Part shown: positions 16,561 to 28,235 of the stretch, in pieces
Layout of the letters: each line of letters starts with the position of its first letter
Numbering within the stretch: position 1 is the first letter of the stretch
DNA from: Pseudomonas sp. PIC25
GTDB taxonomy: Bacteria; Pseudomonadota; Gammaproteobacteria; Pseudomonadales; Pseudomonadaceae
NCBI RefSeq assembly: GCF_002286785.1
Contig: NZ_MUJY01000170.1
Location: 1-55,801 of the forward strand
Reading direction: 5' to 3'
Length of the DNA: 55,801 bases
The notes under the pieces: generated by a model
Database searches by the model: none
What the model saw: the letters and a program-made list of their open reading frames with translations, nothing else
What the model was told of the DNA's origin: nothing
Position numbers and translations under genes: made by a program

Positions 16561-17820
16561 ATGCAAACACCGCAGTATTCCCGCCTTGCCATCGCCTTTG
16601 GCGCCGCCCTCATCCTGCCTTCGGCGCTGGCCGGGGAGGGCGGCTTCATCGAGGATGCCAGCGCCACACTGGTGGCGCGCAACTACTACTTCAGCCGCGA
16701 TTTCTCGGACCTCGTCGGGCCCAGCCGGCAATCGAAGGCGGAAGAGTGGGCCCAGGGTTTCATCCTCAATCTCAAGTCCGGCTACACGCCGGGAGTGGTC
16801 GGCGTCGGGGTGGATGTCATCGGCCAGTTGGGCTTCAAGCTGGACAGCAGTCCGGACCGGGTCAACACCGGTCTCCTGCCGGTGCATGGCGACGGCCGCG
16901 CCGCCGATGAGTACAGCCGCCTGGGCGCCGCGCTGAAGCTGCGCCTGTCGAAGACCGAACTGAGGATGGGCGAGCTGCAACCCAACCTGCCGGTGCTGAC
17001 CTTCAGCGACATCCGCCTGCTGCCGCCGACCTACCAGGGCGTCAGTGTGGTGTCCGGCGAGATCGATGGCCTGACCCTGCAAGGCGGCCACCTGACTTCC
17101 ACCAGCCTGCGCAACGAGGCCGGCGACGAGCGCATGCGCGCCATGCTCGGCCGCACGCCCCAGGCCGCCTTTAGTGACGCCTTCGACTACGCCGGCGGCG
17201 ACTATGCCTTCAACGCCAATCGCACCACCGTCAGCGCCTGGTATGCGCGGCTGGAAGACATCTACGATCAGCGCTTCCTCGGCCTCAAGCACAGCCACCC
17301 GCTGGGCGCCTGGGTACTTGGCGCCAACCTCGGCTACTACGATTCCGGCGAGGAGGGCAGCCACCTGCTCGGCGAGATCGACAACCGGGCGTTTTTCTCC
17401 CTGCTGTCCGCCAGGCACGGCGGACATACCGTCTACGTCGGCTACCAGGCGATGTTCGGCGACAGCGCTTTCCCTCGGGTGTTCGCCAACGTCACACCGC
17501 TGGGCAACGAGGTGCCGACCTACGAGTTCGCCGAAAAGGACGAACGCTCCTGGCAGGTCCGCTACGACTACGACTTCGCCGCCCTGGGCGTGCCCGGCCT
17601 GACCGCCACGCTGCGCTACATCCGCAGCGACAACGTGGACACCGGCCTGGGCTTCGAAGGCGAGGCGAAGGAGCGCGACCTGGACGTCGCCTACACGGTG
17701 CAGAGCGGCCCGCTGAAGAACGTCAGCGTACGCCTGCGCAACGTGGCGGCCCGCGCCAACTACCGCAGCGACATCGACGAGAACCGTCTGATCTTCAGCT
17801 ATACGTTGACGCTGTTCTAA
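16561..17820 (+). CDS. benF: OprD-family outer-membrane porin BenF
   Basis: A 419-residue protein with a signal peptide ([18 protein letters not shown], cleavage after ALA) and the OprD-family opening [20 protein letters not shown]. It should form an 18-strand barrel selective for aromatic carboxylates and ends in Phe (TLTLF), as outer-membrane proteins do. It is the last gene of the ben cluster and convergent with pobA. Confidence 0.92.
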   Translation: MQTPQYSRLAIAFGAALILPSALAGEGGFIEDASATLVARNYYFSRDFSDLVGPSRQSKAEEWAQGFILNLKSGYTPGVVGVGVDVIGQLGFKLDSSPDRVNTGLLPVHGDGRAADEYSRLGAALKLRLSKTELRMGELQPNLPVLTFSDIRLLPPTYQGVSVVSGEIDGLTLQGGHLTSTSLRNEAGDERMRAMLGRTPQAAFSDAFDYAGGDYAFNANRTTVSAWYARLEDIYDQRFLGLKHSHPLGAWVLGANLGYYDSGEEGSHLLGEIDNRAFFSLLSARHGGHTVYVGYQAMFGDSAFPRVFANVTPLGNEVPTYEFAEKDERSWQVRYDYDFAALGVPGLTATLRYIRSDNVDTGLGFEGEAKERDLDVAYTVQSGPLKNVSVRLRNVAARANYRSDIDENRLIFSYTLTLF

Positions 17821-17826
17821 GCTTGC

Positions 17827-20067
<2,241 letters not shown>

Positions 20068-20238
20068 TCACTGGCGTCCCGGATTGCGCCAAGGCTTATT
20101 CGGGTTACGTGCTTCGTAGGGGCGAATCCATTCGCCCGCCGTACCCAAGCATCCGAATGGTTTCTCAGGTGAATCTTTTTTCTCGTGCTGATTATAGCTT
20201 TGCCTGTTGACGGTAGCTTGATGACGTCTCTTGTAAAA

Positions 20239-20259
20239 ATAGTTAATTGACATAACTAT
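20239..20259 (+). promoter_or_regulatory. MarR-type (FerR) operator before ech
   Basis: ATAGTTA-N7-TAACTAT is a perfect inverted repeat 57 bp before the ech start. The same 7-7-7 geometry occurs before calA (36587-36607), and TAACTAT recurs before calB (25562-25568). A REP-like GGGGCGAATCCATTCGCCC lies further upstream at about 20117-20136; the rest of the pobR-ech gap is AT-rich with no gene. Confidence 0.7.
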
Positions 20260-20316
20260 ATTGGTGGGCGTAAGTTTCGTCTCACTGACCGAACAACCAC
20301 GCACTGGGGTATCGAG

Positions 20317-21144
20317 ATGAGCTACGAAGGACGCTGGACAACCGTCGCTGTGAAGGTCGAGGACGGGATCGCCTGGGTGACGTTGAATCGCCCGGAAAAA
20401 CGCAACGCCATGAGCCCGACGCTGAACCGGGAAATGTGCGAAGTGTTGGACGCAGTGGAGCAGGACCCGGAAGCCGGCGTGCTGGTACTGACCGGTGCCG
20501 GCGAATCCTGGACCGCTGGCATGGACTTGAAGGAGTACTTCCGCGAGACCGACGCCGGCCCGGAAGTCCTCCAGGAGAAGATCCGTCGCGAAGCTTCCGA
20601 ATGGCAGTGGAAGCGCCTGCGCATGTACGCCAAGCCGACCATCGCCATGGTCAACGGCTGGTGCTTCGGCGGCGGCTTCAGCCCGCTGGTGGCGTGCGAC
20701 CTGGCGATCTGCGCCGACGAGGCGACCTTCGGGCTTTCCGAGATCAACTGGGGCATCCCGCCGGGCAATCTGGTCAGCAAGGCCATGGCCGATACCGTGG
20801 GCCACCGCCAGGCGCTTTACTACATCATGACCGGCAAGACCTTCGACGGGCGCAAGGCCGCCGAGATGGGCCTGGTCAACGAGAGCGTGCCGCTGGCGCA
20901 ACTGCGCGAGGCCACCGTCGAGCTGGCGCAGAACCTGCTGGAGAAGAATCCGGTGGTGATGCGTGCCGCGAAGATCGGCTTCAAACGTTGCCGCGAGTTG
21001 ACCTGGGAACAGAACGAAGACTACCTGTACGCCAAGCTGGACCAGTCGACTCTGCGCGACCCCGAGCGTGGCCGTGAGAAGGGGATGAAGCAGTTCCTCG
21101 ACGACAAGAGCATCAAGCCGGGCCTGCAGGCGTACCGCCGCTAG
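20317..21144 (+). CDS. ech: Hydroxycinnamoyl-CoA hydratase-lyase
   Basis: A 275-residue crotonase-fold enzyme that hydrates feruloyl-CoA (also p-coumaroyl- and caffeoyl-CoA) and splits it to vanillin and acetyl-CoA. The oxyanion region is WTAGMDLKEYF with Tyr74 and GWCFGGGFS; the catalytic Glu142 (SEINWG) and Tyr238 (EDYLYAK) match Glu143 and Tyr239 of the Pseudomonas fluorescens enzyme, shifted by one. First gene of ech-vdh-fcs. Confidence 0.95.
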   Translation: MSYEGRWTTVAVKVEDGIAWVTLNRPEKRNAMSPTLNREMCEVLDAVEQDPEAGVLVLTGAGESWTAGMDLKEYFRETDAGPEVLQEKIRREASEWQWKRLRMYAKPTIAMVNGWCFGGGFSPLVACDLAICADEATFGLSEINWGIPPGNLVSKAMADTVGHRQALYYIMTGKTFDGRKAAEMGLVNESVPLAQLREATVELAQNLLEKNPVVMRAAKIGFKRCRELTWEQNEDYLYAKLDQSTLRDPERGREKGMKQFLDDKSIKPGLQAYRR

Positions 21145-21231
21145 GGTGCAGGCGTATAGGCATCGATGAGCGAGGCGGCACCGGATAGCGCCTCGCAACC
21201 CTGCGACAAGTACAAGAACGAGGGTTGTCCC

Positions 21232-22683
21232 ATGCAAGAAGTGCCTTTGCTGATTGGCGGGCGCGCGGTGTCGTCGAGCACCGGTCGCGCCTTCGAACGT
21301 CGTGATCCGGTCAACGGTGCGGTGGCCTCCCGCGCTGCCGCGGCCAGCCTGGAAGATGCCGATGCCGCCGTGACGGCTGCCCAGGCTGCGTTTCCCGCCT
21401 GGTCTGCCCTGGGGCCGAACGAGCGTCGGCGACGCCTGCTGAAGGCCGCTGACCTGCTGGAACAGAAAACCGAGGCGTTCATCGCCCTGGGCACTGCCGA
21501 GACCGGCGGCATGCCGGGCTGGTACGGCTTCAATGTGATGCTCGCCGCCGGCATCCTGCGCGAAGCGGCGAGCATGACCACCCAGATCACCGGCGACCTG
21601 ATTCCCTCCGACCTGCCGGGCTCGATGGCCATGGCCGTGCGCCAGCCCTGCGGCGTGGTGCTCGGCATCGCGCCGTGGAACGCCCCGGTAATCCTCGCCG
21701 CCCGCGCCGTGGCGATGCCGCTGGCCTGCGGTAACACCGTGGTGCTGAAGTCCTCCGAGCTGTGCCCGGCCGTGCATCACCTGCTTGGCAGCGTGCTGCA
21801 GGAATCCGGCCTTGGCGATGGCGTGGTCAACGTGATCAGCAATGCGCCGGAAGATGCGCCGGCCATTGTCGAGCGGCTGATCGCCCATCCGCAGGTCCGG
21901 CGCGTCAATTTCACCGGTTCGACCCGTGTCGGGCGGATCATCGGCGAGCTGTCCGCGCGGCATTTCAAGCCGGCCGTGCTCGAGCTGGGCGGCAAGGCGC
22001 CGTTGCTGGTGCTGGACGACGCCGACCTGGACGCGGCCGTCGAGGCGGCCGCCTTCGGCGCTTTCTTCAACCAGGGGCAGATCTGCATGTCCACCGAGCG
22101 GCTGATCGTCGACGAGCGGGTCGCCGATGCCTTCGTCGACAAGCTGGCGCGCAAGGCGGCCGGTCTGCGCGCCGGGCGTCCGCTGGAGGCGTCGTCGGTG
22201 CTTGGCTCCCTGATCGATGCCGGTGCCGCCCAGCGCATGCTCGGGCTGATCGACGACGCCGTTGCCAAGGGCGCCCGCCTGGTGGTGGGCGGGGAGGTGG
22301 AGGGCAGCATCATGCAACCTGCCGTGATCGATGGCGTCACCCCGGCGATGCGCCTGTATGCCGAGGAGTCTTTCGGCCCGCTGGTCTCGGTGATGCGCGT
22401 GAACGGCGACGAGGAAGCGCTGCGGGTCGCCAACGACTCGGAGTATGGGTTGTCCGCCGCGGTGTTCAGCCGCGACGTCGTTCGTGCCATGGGCCTGGCC
22501 CAGCGCATCGACTCGGGTATCTGCCATATCAACGGCCCGACCGTACACGACGAGGGGCAGATGCCGTTCGGCGGGGTCAAGGCCAGTGGCTATGGCAGCT
22601 TCGGTGCCAAGGCATCGATCGAGCATTTCACCCAATTACGCTGGATCACGCTGCAGACCACGCCGCGGCACTACCCGATCTAG
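21232..22683 (+). CDS. vdh: Vanillin dehydrogenase
   Basis: A 483-residue NAD(P)-dependent aldehyde dehydrogenase oxidising vanillin to vanillate (and 4-hydroxybenzaldehyde to 4-hydroxybenzoate). The general base Glu251 (ELGGKAP) and nucleophile Cys285 (NQGQICMS) are present, with the cofactor-binding FTGSTRVG. Start taken at the ATG at 21232 preceded by GAGGG; homology begins there. It follows ech by 87 bp and is in the same operon. Confidence 0.93.
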   Translation: MQEVPLLIGGRAVSSSTGRAFERRDPVNGAVASRAAAASLEDADAAVTAAQAAFPAWSALGPNERRRRLLKAADLLEQKTEAFIALGTAETGGMPGWYGFNVMLAAGILREAASMTTQITGDLIPSDLPGSMAMAVRQPCGVVLGIAPWNAPVILAARAVAMPLACGNTVVLKSSELCPAVHHLLGSVLQESGLGDGVVNVISNAPEDAPAIVERLIAHPQVRRVNFTGSTRVGRIIGELSARHFKPAVLELGGKAPLLVLDDADLDAAVEAAAFGAFFNQGQICMSTERLIVDERVADAFVDKLARKAAGLRAGRPLEASSVLGSLIDAGAAQRMLGLIDDAVAKGARLVVGGEVEGSIMQPAVIDGVTPAMRLYAEESFGPLVSVMRVNGDEEALRVANDSEYGLSAAVFSRDVVRAMGLAQRIDSGICHINGPTVHDEGQMPFGGVKASGYGSFGAKASIEHFTQLRWITLQTTPRHYPI

Positions 22684-22706
22684 TTTTGGCGAACGACAAC
22701 GACAAG

Positions 22707-22726
22707 CTCCCGCAACCCGGGAGCCA
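22707..22726. other. Intercistronic hairpin between vdh and fcs
   Basis: GCTCCCG and CGGGAGC enclose a short loop; no T run. Probably an RNA processing or stability element within the operon. Confidence 0.4.
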
Positions 22727-22789
22727 ACAAGACTGTTTGCCTGCCGCGGCGCCGGGACGACCCCGCGTTCGCGGCTGGAGGGATGACAC

Positions 22790-24673
22790 GTGAAAAGCGA
22801 ATCTGCTGCCTGCCCCGGGGCCGGGCCGGTGCTCGATCCGGCCACGCCGCGCTATCGACAGGTGTCCATCGGCCGGGGGCCGGTGGAGGTGATCGAAGAG
22901 GGCGGTGCGCTGCGTATGCGCTCGCTGGAGCCTTTGGCCGAACTGCCCGCGCGCCTGCTGGATCGGCTGGTGCACTGGGCGCAGCGGCGTCCCGAGCAGA
23001 CCTTCGTCGCCCGGCGCGGCGCCGATGGCCAGTGGCAGCGCATCAGCTATGCCGAGATGCTGCGGCGGACCCGGGCCATCGCCCAGCGCCTGCTGAGGCT
23101 GGAACTGTCGGCGGAGCGGCCGCTGGCGATCCTCTCCGGCAATGACCTGGAGCATCTGCAATTGGCGTTCGGTGCGCTGTACGCCGGGATTCCCTATTGC
23201 CCGGTCTCGCCGGCCTATTCGCTGATGTCCGAGGATCTCGGCAAGCTGCGGCATGTCGTCGACGTCCTGACGCCCGGCCTGGTCTTCGCCGCCGATGGCG
23301 ATACCTTCGCCCGGGCGATCCAGCGGGTGATTCCGCTCGATGTGCCGGTGGTGACGGTGCGGGGCACCTTGCTCGATCGCGAGGCCATCGGCTTCGACGA
23401 GCTACTGGCGCGGCCGGGCGGCGCCGAGGCGGATGCCGCCTTCGCCGCCAGCGGGCCGGACAGCATCGCCAAGTTCCTCTTCACCTCCGGCTCGACCAAG
23501 CTGCCGAAGGCTGTGGTCACCACCCAGCGCATGCTCTGCGCCAACCAGCAGATGCTGCTGCAGACCTTTCCGGTGTTCGGCGAGGAACCGCCGGTACTGG
23601 TGGACTGGCTGCCGTGGAACCACACCTTCGGTGGCAGCCATAACGTCGGCATCGTGCTCTACAACGGCGGCACGCTGTACATCGACGACGGCAAGCCGAC
23701 CCCGCAAGGCATCGCCGAGACCCTGCGCACCCTGCGCGAGATTTCGCCCACCGCCTACCTGACGGTGCCCAAGGGCTGGGAGGAGCTGGTCAACGCGCTG
23801 GAGCAGGACAGCCAGTTGCGCGAGTGCTTCTTCGCCCGCATCAAGCTGTTCTTCTTCGCGGCCGCCGGGTTGTCGCAAAGCATCTGGGACCGCCTCGACC
23901 GGGTCGCCGAGCAGGCCTGCGGCGAGCGCATCCGCATGATGGCCGGGCTGGGCATGACCGAGACCGCACCGTCCTGCACCTTCACCACCGGGCCGCTGTC
24001 GGTGGCCGGGTATATCGGCCTGCCGGCGCCGGGGTGCGAGGTCAAGCTGGTGCCGGTGGGCGACAAGCTGGAAGGGCGCTTCCGCGGCCCGCACGTAATG
24101 CCCGGCTATTGGCGCGCGCCGGAGCAGACCCGCGAGGTGTTCGACGAGGAGGGCTATTACTGTTCCGGCGATGCGCTGAAACTGGCCGATCCGGCCAACC
24201 CGCAGGTCGGGCTGATGTTCGATGGCCGCCTCGCCGAGGACTTCAAGATGTCCTCGGGGGTGTTCGTCAGCGTCGGCCCCCTGCGCACGCGGGTGATCAT
24301 GGCCGGCGCGCCGTACGTCCAGGACGTGGTGGTGGCCGGACCGGACCGCGATTGCCTGGGGCTGATGCTGTTTCCGCACCTGCCGGCCTGCCGCCAACTG
24401 GCGGGTCTCGGGGAGAGCGCCCCGGTGGAACGGGTGCTGGCCGCCCCGGCCGTGCGGGCCTGGCAGCAGGCCCTGCTGGCGCAACTGAACGCCCAGGCCA
24501 CCGGCAGCGCCAGCCGCATCGCCTGGCTGTGTCTGCTGGCCGAGCCGCCGTCGGTGGACAAGGGTGAGATCACCGACAAAGGGTCGATCAACCAGCGTGC
24601 CGTGCTGCTGCATCGCGCGGCGAAGCTGGAGGCGCTTTACCGGGGGGACGATCCGGATATCGTGCGGGCGTGA
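22790..24673 (+). CDS. fcs: Feruloyl-CoA synthetase
   Basis: A 627-residue AMP-forming ligase that activates ferulate (and p-coumarate, caffeate) to the CoA thioester. The P-loop FTSGSTKLPKAV, the GLGMTETAPS segment and the CSGDAL/FDGRLAEDFK core motifs are present. The closing A10 Lys lies in VDKGEITDKGSINQR. Start is a GTG at 22790 with GGAGGG 7 bp before it; an ATG at 22783 is out of frame. Length is typical for Fcs of the HR199 type. Confidence 0.94.
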   Translation: MKSESAACPGAGPVLDPATPRYRQVSIGRGPVEVIEEGGALRMRSLEPLAELPARLLDRLVHWAQRRPEQTFVARRGADGQWQRISYAEMLRRTRAIAQRLLRLELSAERPLAILSGNDLEHLQLAFGALYAGIPYCPVSPAYSLMSEDLGKLRHVVDVLTPGLVFAADGDTFARAIQRVIPLDVPVVTVRGTLLDREAIGFDELLARPGGAEADAAFAASGPDSIAKFLFTSGSTKLPKAVVTTQRMLCANQQMLLQTFPVFGEEPPVLVDWLPWNHTFGGSHNVGIVLYNGGTLYIDDGKPTPQGIAETLRTLREISPTAYLTVPKGWEELVNALEQDSQLRECFFARIKLFFFAAAGLSQSIWDRLDRVAEQACGERIRMMAGLGMTETAPSCTFTTGPLSVAGYIGLPAPGCEVKLVPVGDKLEGRFRGPHVMPGYWRAPEQTREVFDEEGYYCSGDALKLADPANPQVGLMFDGRLAEDFKMSSGVFVSVGPLRTRVIMAGAPYVQDVVVAGPDRDCLGLMLFPHLPACRQLAGLGESAPVERVLAAPAVRAWQQALLAQLNAQATGSASRIAWLCLLAEPPSVDKGEITDKGSINQRAVLLHRAAKLEALYRGDDPDIVRA

Positions 24674-24683
24674 AGCGAAAGCG

Positions 24684-24815
24684 GGCGAATGAATTCGCCC
24701 CTACACCTGTAGGAGCGAGCTCTGCTCGCGAAGGGGCACGTAAAAAGTTTCGCCAGCAGAGCTGGTGCCTACAGAAGCGGGGCTGGTGCGACAAGCTTTG
24801 TAGGGGCGGATTTAT
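24684..24815. repeat. REP cluster between fcs and the MarR gene
   Basis: GGGCGAATGAATTCGCCC, GTAGGAGCGAGCTCTGCTCG, a mate with CGCCAGCAGAGCTGG, and TAGGGGCGGATTTATCCGC follow one another between the convergent genes. They may insulate the two transcripts. Confidence 0.75.
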
Positions 24816-24868
24816 CCGCGCGTGGGGCATCGTCGGGTGAATGAGTTCTCCCAGGCTCCTGTGTCTGC

Positions 24869-25351
24869 TCAGCCCTGGCGAATCTTCTGCAGCAGGCCCA
24901 GCAACTGGGCTCGTTCTTCGTCGCTGAGGGCGGCGGTGGCGGTGAGGTCGCTCTGCTTGACGATGGCCTTCAGTTGCTTGAGCTGGGTTTCCCCGGCCTT
25001 GCTCAGGAAGATGCCATAGGAGCGTTTGTCCGGCTTGCAGCGAACGCGCACCGCGAGGCCCATTTTTTCCAGCTTGTTCAGCAGGGTCACCACCTGGGGC
25101 GGTTCGATGGCGAGGATGCGCGCCAGGTCGGTCTGCATCAGGCCGGGGCTGGCTTCGATGACGACCAGCGCGGAGAACTGCGCGGGGCGCAGGTCGAAGC
25201 TGCTCAGTTCGTCGATCAGCCCCTGGGCGACCTTCAATTGCGCGCGCCGCAGGGCATAGCCGATCAGTTCGTCGAGGATGGTGCCGACCGGCTCGGCGGC
25301 CGGTGCGTCGGGAAGCGTGTCTTCGAGAGTCTGGGCGTTTTTGCGGGCCAT
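24869..25351 (-). CDS. MarR-family repressor of ferulate genes (FerR-like)
   Basis: A 160-residue winged-helix protein. The DNA-reading part spans DLRPAQFSALVVIEASPGLM to ILAIEPPQVVTLLNKLEKMG, then the wing RCKPDKRSYGIFLS. MarR regulators next to fcs/ech genes respond to hydroxycinnamoyl-CoA thioesters. I chose the ATG at 25351 where the conserved part begins (MARKNAQTLEDTLPD); an in-frame ATG at 25411 would add 20 residues and neither has a good ribosome site. It is divergent from calB, with an operator candidate between. The match to FerR is by family and context. Confidence 0.82.
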   Translation of the reverse strand: MARKNAQTLEDTLPDAPAAEPVGTILDELIGYALRRAQLKVAQGLIDELSSFDLRPAQFSALVVIEASPGLMQTDLARILAIEPPQVVTLLNKLEKMGLAVRVRCKPDKRSYGIFLSKAGETQLKQLKAIVKQSDLTATAALSDEERAQLLGLLQKIRQG

Positions 25352-25539
25352 GGCGGTTTGTCTGTCTCGGCGCTCGATGGAGGAGCCGGGCCGAAGCCCG
25401 GACTGCGTCATGTAATTAAATCGGTGAATCAGTTTCGCACTATCCGGGGGCGCTTGGCCAGTGCGGCGAATAGCCCAGCAATCGGGATGGAACCTGTCAG
25501 GTAGTTGACGGAAGTGTTCGATTACCGGCGCATCGGCTG

Positions 25540-25576
25540 CGATAAAACAATTTAACGTGTTTAACTATTTTTATCG
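25540..25576 (+). promoter_or_regulatory. Operator region before calB
   Basis: CGATAAAA (25540-25547) and TTTTATCG (25569-25576) are a perfect 8-bp inverted repeat. Inside it lies TAACTAT (25562-25568), the half-site seen in the ech operator, with a weaker partner 7 bp to its left. It lies in the divergent gap between the MarR gene and calB, where autoregulation is common. Confidence 0.55.
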
Positions 25577-25668
25577 GCCACGGCTCCGGGCATACTGCTT
25601 GGCAGGCCGGTGCGACGAGCGCCGGCAACGGCCGGTCCAGAACAAGAACATAACCAGGAACCCCTGCC

Positions 25669-27108
25669 ATGAGCATTATCGGGAAAGACGGCGCACCGGT
25701 CTCGGCGGCGCAGATACAGGCCGCCTTGCAACGCTTGAAAGAGGCGCACCTGACGGAGGGGCCGAGCAGCGCGGAACAGCGCATCGACCGCCTCGACCGT
25801 GCCATCGCCTTGCTGCTGGACAACCGCCAGGCCATCGCCGAGGCGATTTCCGCCGACTTCGGCAACCGCAGCCACGAACAGACGCTGCTCTCCGACATCG
25901 GCGGCTCGGTCGCCTCGCTCAAGCACTGCAAGGCACACCTGCGCGACTGGATGCGGGCGGATACCCGGCCGGCGCCGTTTCCGGGAACCGAGGCGCGCGT
26001 CGAATACCAACCGCTGGGCGTGGTGGGGGTGGTCAGCCCCTGGAACTTTCCCATTGTGCTCGCCTTCGGCCCGCTGGCGAGCATCTTCGCCGCCGGCAAC
26101 CGTGCCATGCTCAAACCCTCCGAGCTGACCCCGCGCACCTCGGCGCTGATCGCCGAACTGGTGGCCCGTCATTTCGCCGAGACCGAGCTGGTGACGGTGC
26201 TCGGCGATGCCCAGGTCGGGGCGACTTTCAGCGCCCAGCCGTTCGATCACCTGATCTTCACCGGCAGCACCTCGGTGGCGCGGCACATCATGCGCGTGGC
26301 GGCGGACAACCTGGTGCCGGTGACCCTGGAGCTGGGTGGCAAGTCGCCGGTGCTGGTGTCGCGCAGCGCCGACCTGCGCACGGTGGTGGAGCGGGTGCTG
26401 ACGGTGAAGACCTTCAACGCCGGACAGATCTGCCTCGCGCCCGACTATGTGCTGCTGCCCGAGGAACGGCTTTCGGCATTCGTCGAGGAGGCGCGGCGCT
26501 TCGTTGCCCAGGCGTATCCGCGCCTGGGGGACAACCCGGACTACACCTCGATCGTCAATCCGCGCAATTTCGACCGCCTGCACGGCTACCTGGCCGATGC
26601 GCGGGGCAAGGGCGCGGCCGTGCTGGAACTGAACCCGGCCGGCGAGGACCTGGGCGACCGTATGCGGCGCAAGATCGCGCCGACGCTGCTGCTGGACGTC
26701 CGCGATGACATGCAGGTGCTGCAGGAGGAAATCTTCGGCCCACTGTTGCCGCTCAAGACCTACCGCGACTTCGGCGAAGCGATCGACTACGTGAACGCCC
26801 GGCCGCGTCCGTTGGCGGCCTATTACTTCGGCGAGGATGCCGCCGAGCGGCAGCGGGTACTGGAGCGGACCACCTCCGGCGCGCTGGTGGTGAACGATGC
26901 GATGACCCATGTCCTCGCCGAGGACCTGCCGTTCGGTGGCGTAGGGCATTCGGGCATGGGCGCCTATCACGGCATCGACGGCTTCCGTACCTTCAGCCAC
27001 GCCAAGGCGGTGCTGGTACAGAGCCCCGGCGGGGAGGCCAACCTGCCGATGCGTGCGCCCTATGGCGAGATGATCCACGGTCTGCTTGACCATCTGTTGA
27101 CCCCCTGA
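25669..27108 (+). CDS. calB: Coniferyl aldehyde dehydrogenase
   Basis: A 479-residue class 3-like aldehyde dehydrogenase oxidising coniferyl aldehyde to ferulate. General base Glu221 (LELGGKSP) and nucleophile Cys255 (FNAGQICLAP) are clear, and YEFG-type loop PWNFPIVLAFGPL is typical of the CalB group. It ends with a hydrophilic tail, as in this subfamily. calA, encoding the preceding step, is 9.4 kb away on the other strand. Confidence 0.88.
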   Translation: MSIIGKDGAPVSAAQIQAALQRLKEAHLTEGPSSAEQRIDRLDRAIALLLDNRQAIAEAISADFGNRSHEQTLLSDIGGSVASLKHCKAHLRDWMRADTRPAPFPGTEARVEYQPLGVVGVVSPWNFPIVLAFGPLASIFAAGNRAMLKPSELTPRTSALIAELVARHFAETELVTVLGDAQVGATFSAQPFDHLIFTGSTSVARHIMRVAADNLVPVTLELGGKSPVLVSRSADLRTVVERVLTVKTFNAGQICLAPDYVLLPEERLSAFVEEARRFVAQAYPRLGDNPDYTSIVNPRNFDRLHGYLADARGKGAAVLELNPAGEDLGDRMRRKIAPTLLLDVRDDMQVLQEEIFGPLLPLKTYRDFGEAIDYVNARPRPLAAYYFGEDAAERQRVLERTTSGALVVNDAMTHVLAEDLPFGGVGHSGMGAYHGIDGFRTFSHAKAVLVQSPGGEANLPMRAPYGEMIHGLLDHLLTP

Positions 27109-27122
27109 CGCCGGAGCCTGCC

Positions 27123-28052
27123 ATGAACCTGACCCATCTGCCGGCCAAGCTGCTGCGCGCCTTCGCCCGGCGCATGAAACCGGTCGTCGTCTACGATGCC
27201 GCGCGGTATCCGCTTCACGAGGTTGCCGAGATCTTCATCCCGACCCCGTTGGGTGCGGCCCGCGCGTTGCTCTACTACCCGAAGCTCTCTGGCGGAGCGC
27301 GTCTGCCGGTGTTCCTGAATCTGCACGGCGGCGGTTTCGTCGCCGGCGTGCCTGAGCATGACGATCCCTACTGCCGGCGCCTCGCGCACAACCTCGGCTG
27401 CTTGGTGGTGAACCTCGACTATGCACTGGCGCCGGAACACCCGTTCCCGGCCGCGCCTCGACAGTGTTTCGCCGTGCTGGAGTGGCTGGCCCAGGAGGCC
27501 GGACAATTGGGCATCGACCCCTGGCGTATGGCGGTGGGTGGGCACAGCGCCGGTGGCAACCTGGCTGCCGCCGTGGCCCGGCAGGCGAGGGGACACAGTG
27601 CTCTGCGGGTGCTGCACCAGGTGATCGACTATCCCGCGATGAACCTGGCCCTGGATCCGGCCGAAAAGCGTTCGGCCCTGGCGAAGCCTTTGCTCGGCCC
27701 GCGCCTGATGCGTTTCTTCAACCGTTGCTATCTGTCGGATCGGTCCCAGGCCCACGATCCATTGGCCTCGCCGGCGCTGGCCGCTCCCGGTGAGCTGGCT
27801 GGCATGCCGCCAGCGACGGTGATCGTCGCCGAGTACGACGTGCTGCGTGCGGAAGCCGAGGTCTACGCCCGGCGCCTACGCGAGGATGGTGTGCCGGTGG
27901 TCGAGCGGATGTTCGCCGGCTGCGATCACATGTTCACCCACCTCGGACCCGAGGCCCCGGCGGAGGCCGCCTGGCAATTGATCGAAGATTCGTTGCGCGG
28001 CGCGTTCTATGGCATGGCCGAGCAGGAAGGAAAAGCGGCTTTGCCAGCGTGA
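27123..28052 (+). CDS. Alpha/beta hydrolase of the HSL (acetyl esterase) family
   Basis: A 309-residue esterase. The oxyanion motif LHGGGF is at 68-72 and the nucleophile elbow GHSAGGN gives Ser142; Asp239 (AEYDVLR) and His269 (GCDHMF) complete the triad. It is 14 bp after calB and surely cotranscribed. A plausible job is releasing ferulate or coniferyl alcohol from esters such as coniferyl acetate or benzoate, but this is inferred from position. No signal peptide, so it acts in the cytoplasm. Confidence 0.8.
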   Translation: MNLTHLPAKLLRAFARRMKPVVVYDAARYPLHEVAEIFIPTPLGAARALLYYPKLSGGARLPVFLNLHGGGFVAGVPEHDDPYCRRLAHNLGCLVVNLDYALAPEHPFPAAPRQCFAVLEWLAQEAGQLGIDPWRMAVGGHSAGGNLAAAVARQARGHSALRVLHQVIDYPAMNLALDPAEKRSALAKPLLGPRLMRFFNRCYLSDRSQAHDPLASPALAAPGELAGMPPATVIVAEYDVLRAEAEVYARRLREDGVPVVERMFAGCDHMFTHLGPEAPAEAAWQLIEDSLRGAFYGMAEQEGKAALPA

Positions 28053-28087
28053 AAATCGATGTGGATGCTCCTACGAATGTGGCTCGT

Positions 28088-28165
28088 TTGTAGGGGCGGA
28101 TTTATCCGCCCGCGGAGTGCGCGGGCGAATGAATTCGCTCCTACGAGAGCGGGCTCGCGGAGTGT
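28088..28165. repeat. REP palindromes
   Basis: TAGGGGCGGATTTATCCGCCC and GGGCGAATGAATTCGCTCC sit between the convergent esterase gene and the secreted-protein gene. Confidence 0.7.
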
Positions 28166-28200
28166 TCACTTCCCTCATCAAACGCAGCATCGTACGGCGC

Positions 28201-28235
28201 TTACCGCTTACCGCTTACCGCTTACCGCTTACCGC
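28201..28235. repeat. Five tandem copies of a heptamer
   Basis: TTACCGC repeats five times without error. On the minus strand the stop codon (TAA) of the gene at 28215-28943 lies in the third copy from the left, so the last in-frame codons and stop are made by the repeat; copies to the left are untranslated. Confidence 0.85.

Noticed and set aside
20068-22635. 855-codon minus-strand frame opposite ech and vdh
   Set aside because: Antisense shadow; the plus strand encodes two well-defined enzymes with catalytic residues in place.
24684-24815. Repeat cluster as a CRISPR array
   Set aside because: The units are short palindromes in alternating orientation with irregular spacing, i.e. REP elements; no cas genes are present.
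25599-25614. TTGGCAGG...TGCG as a sigma54 promoter for calB
   Set aside because: The distance between GG and GC is one base short of the required spacing.
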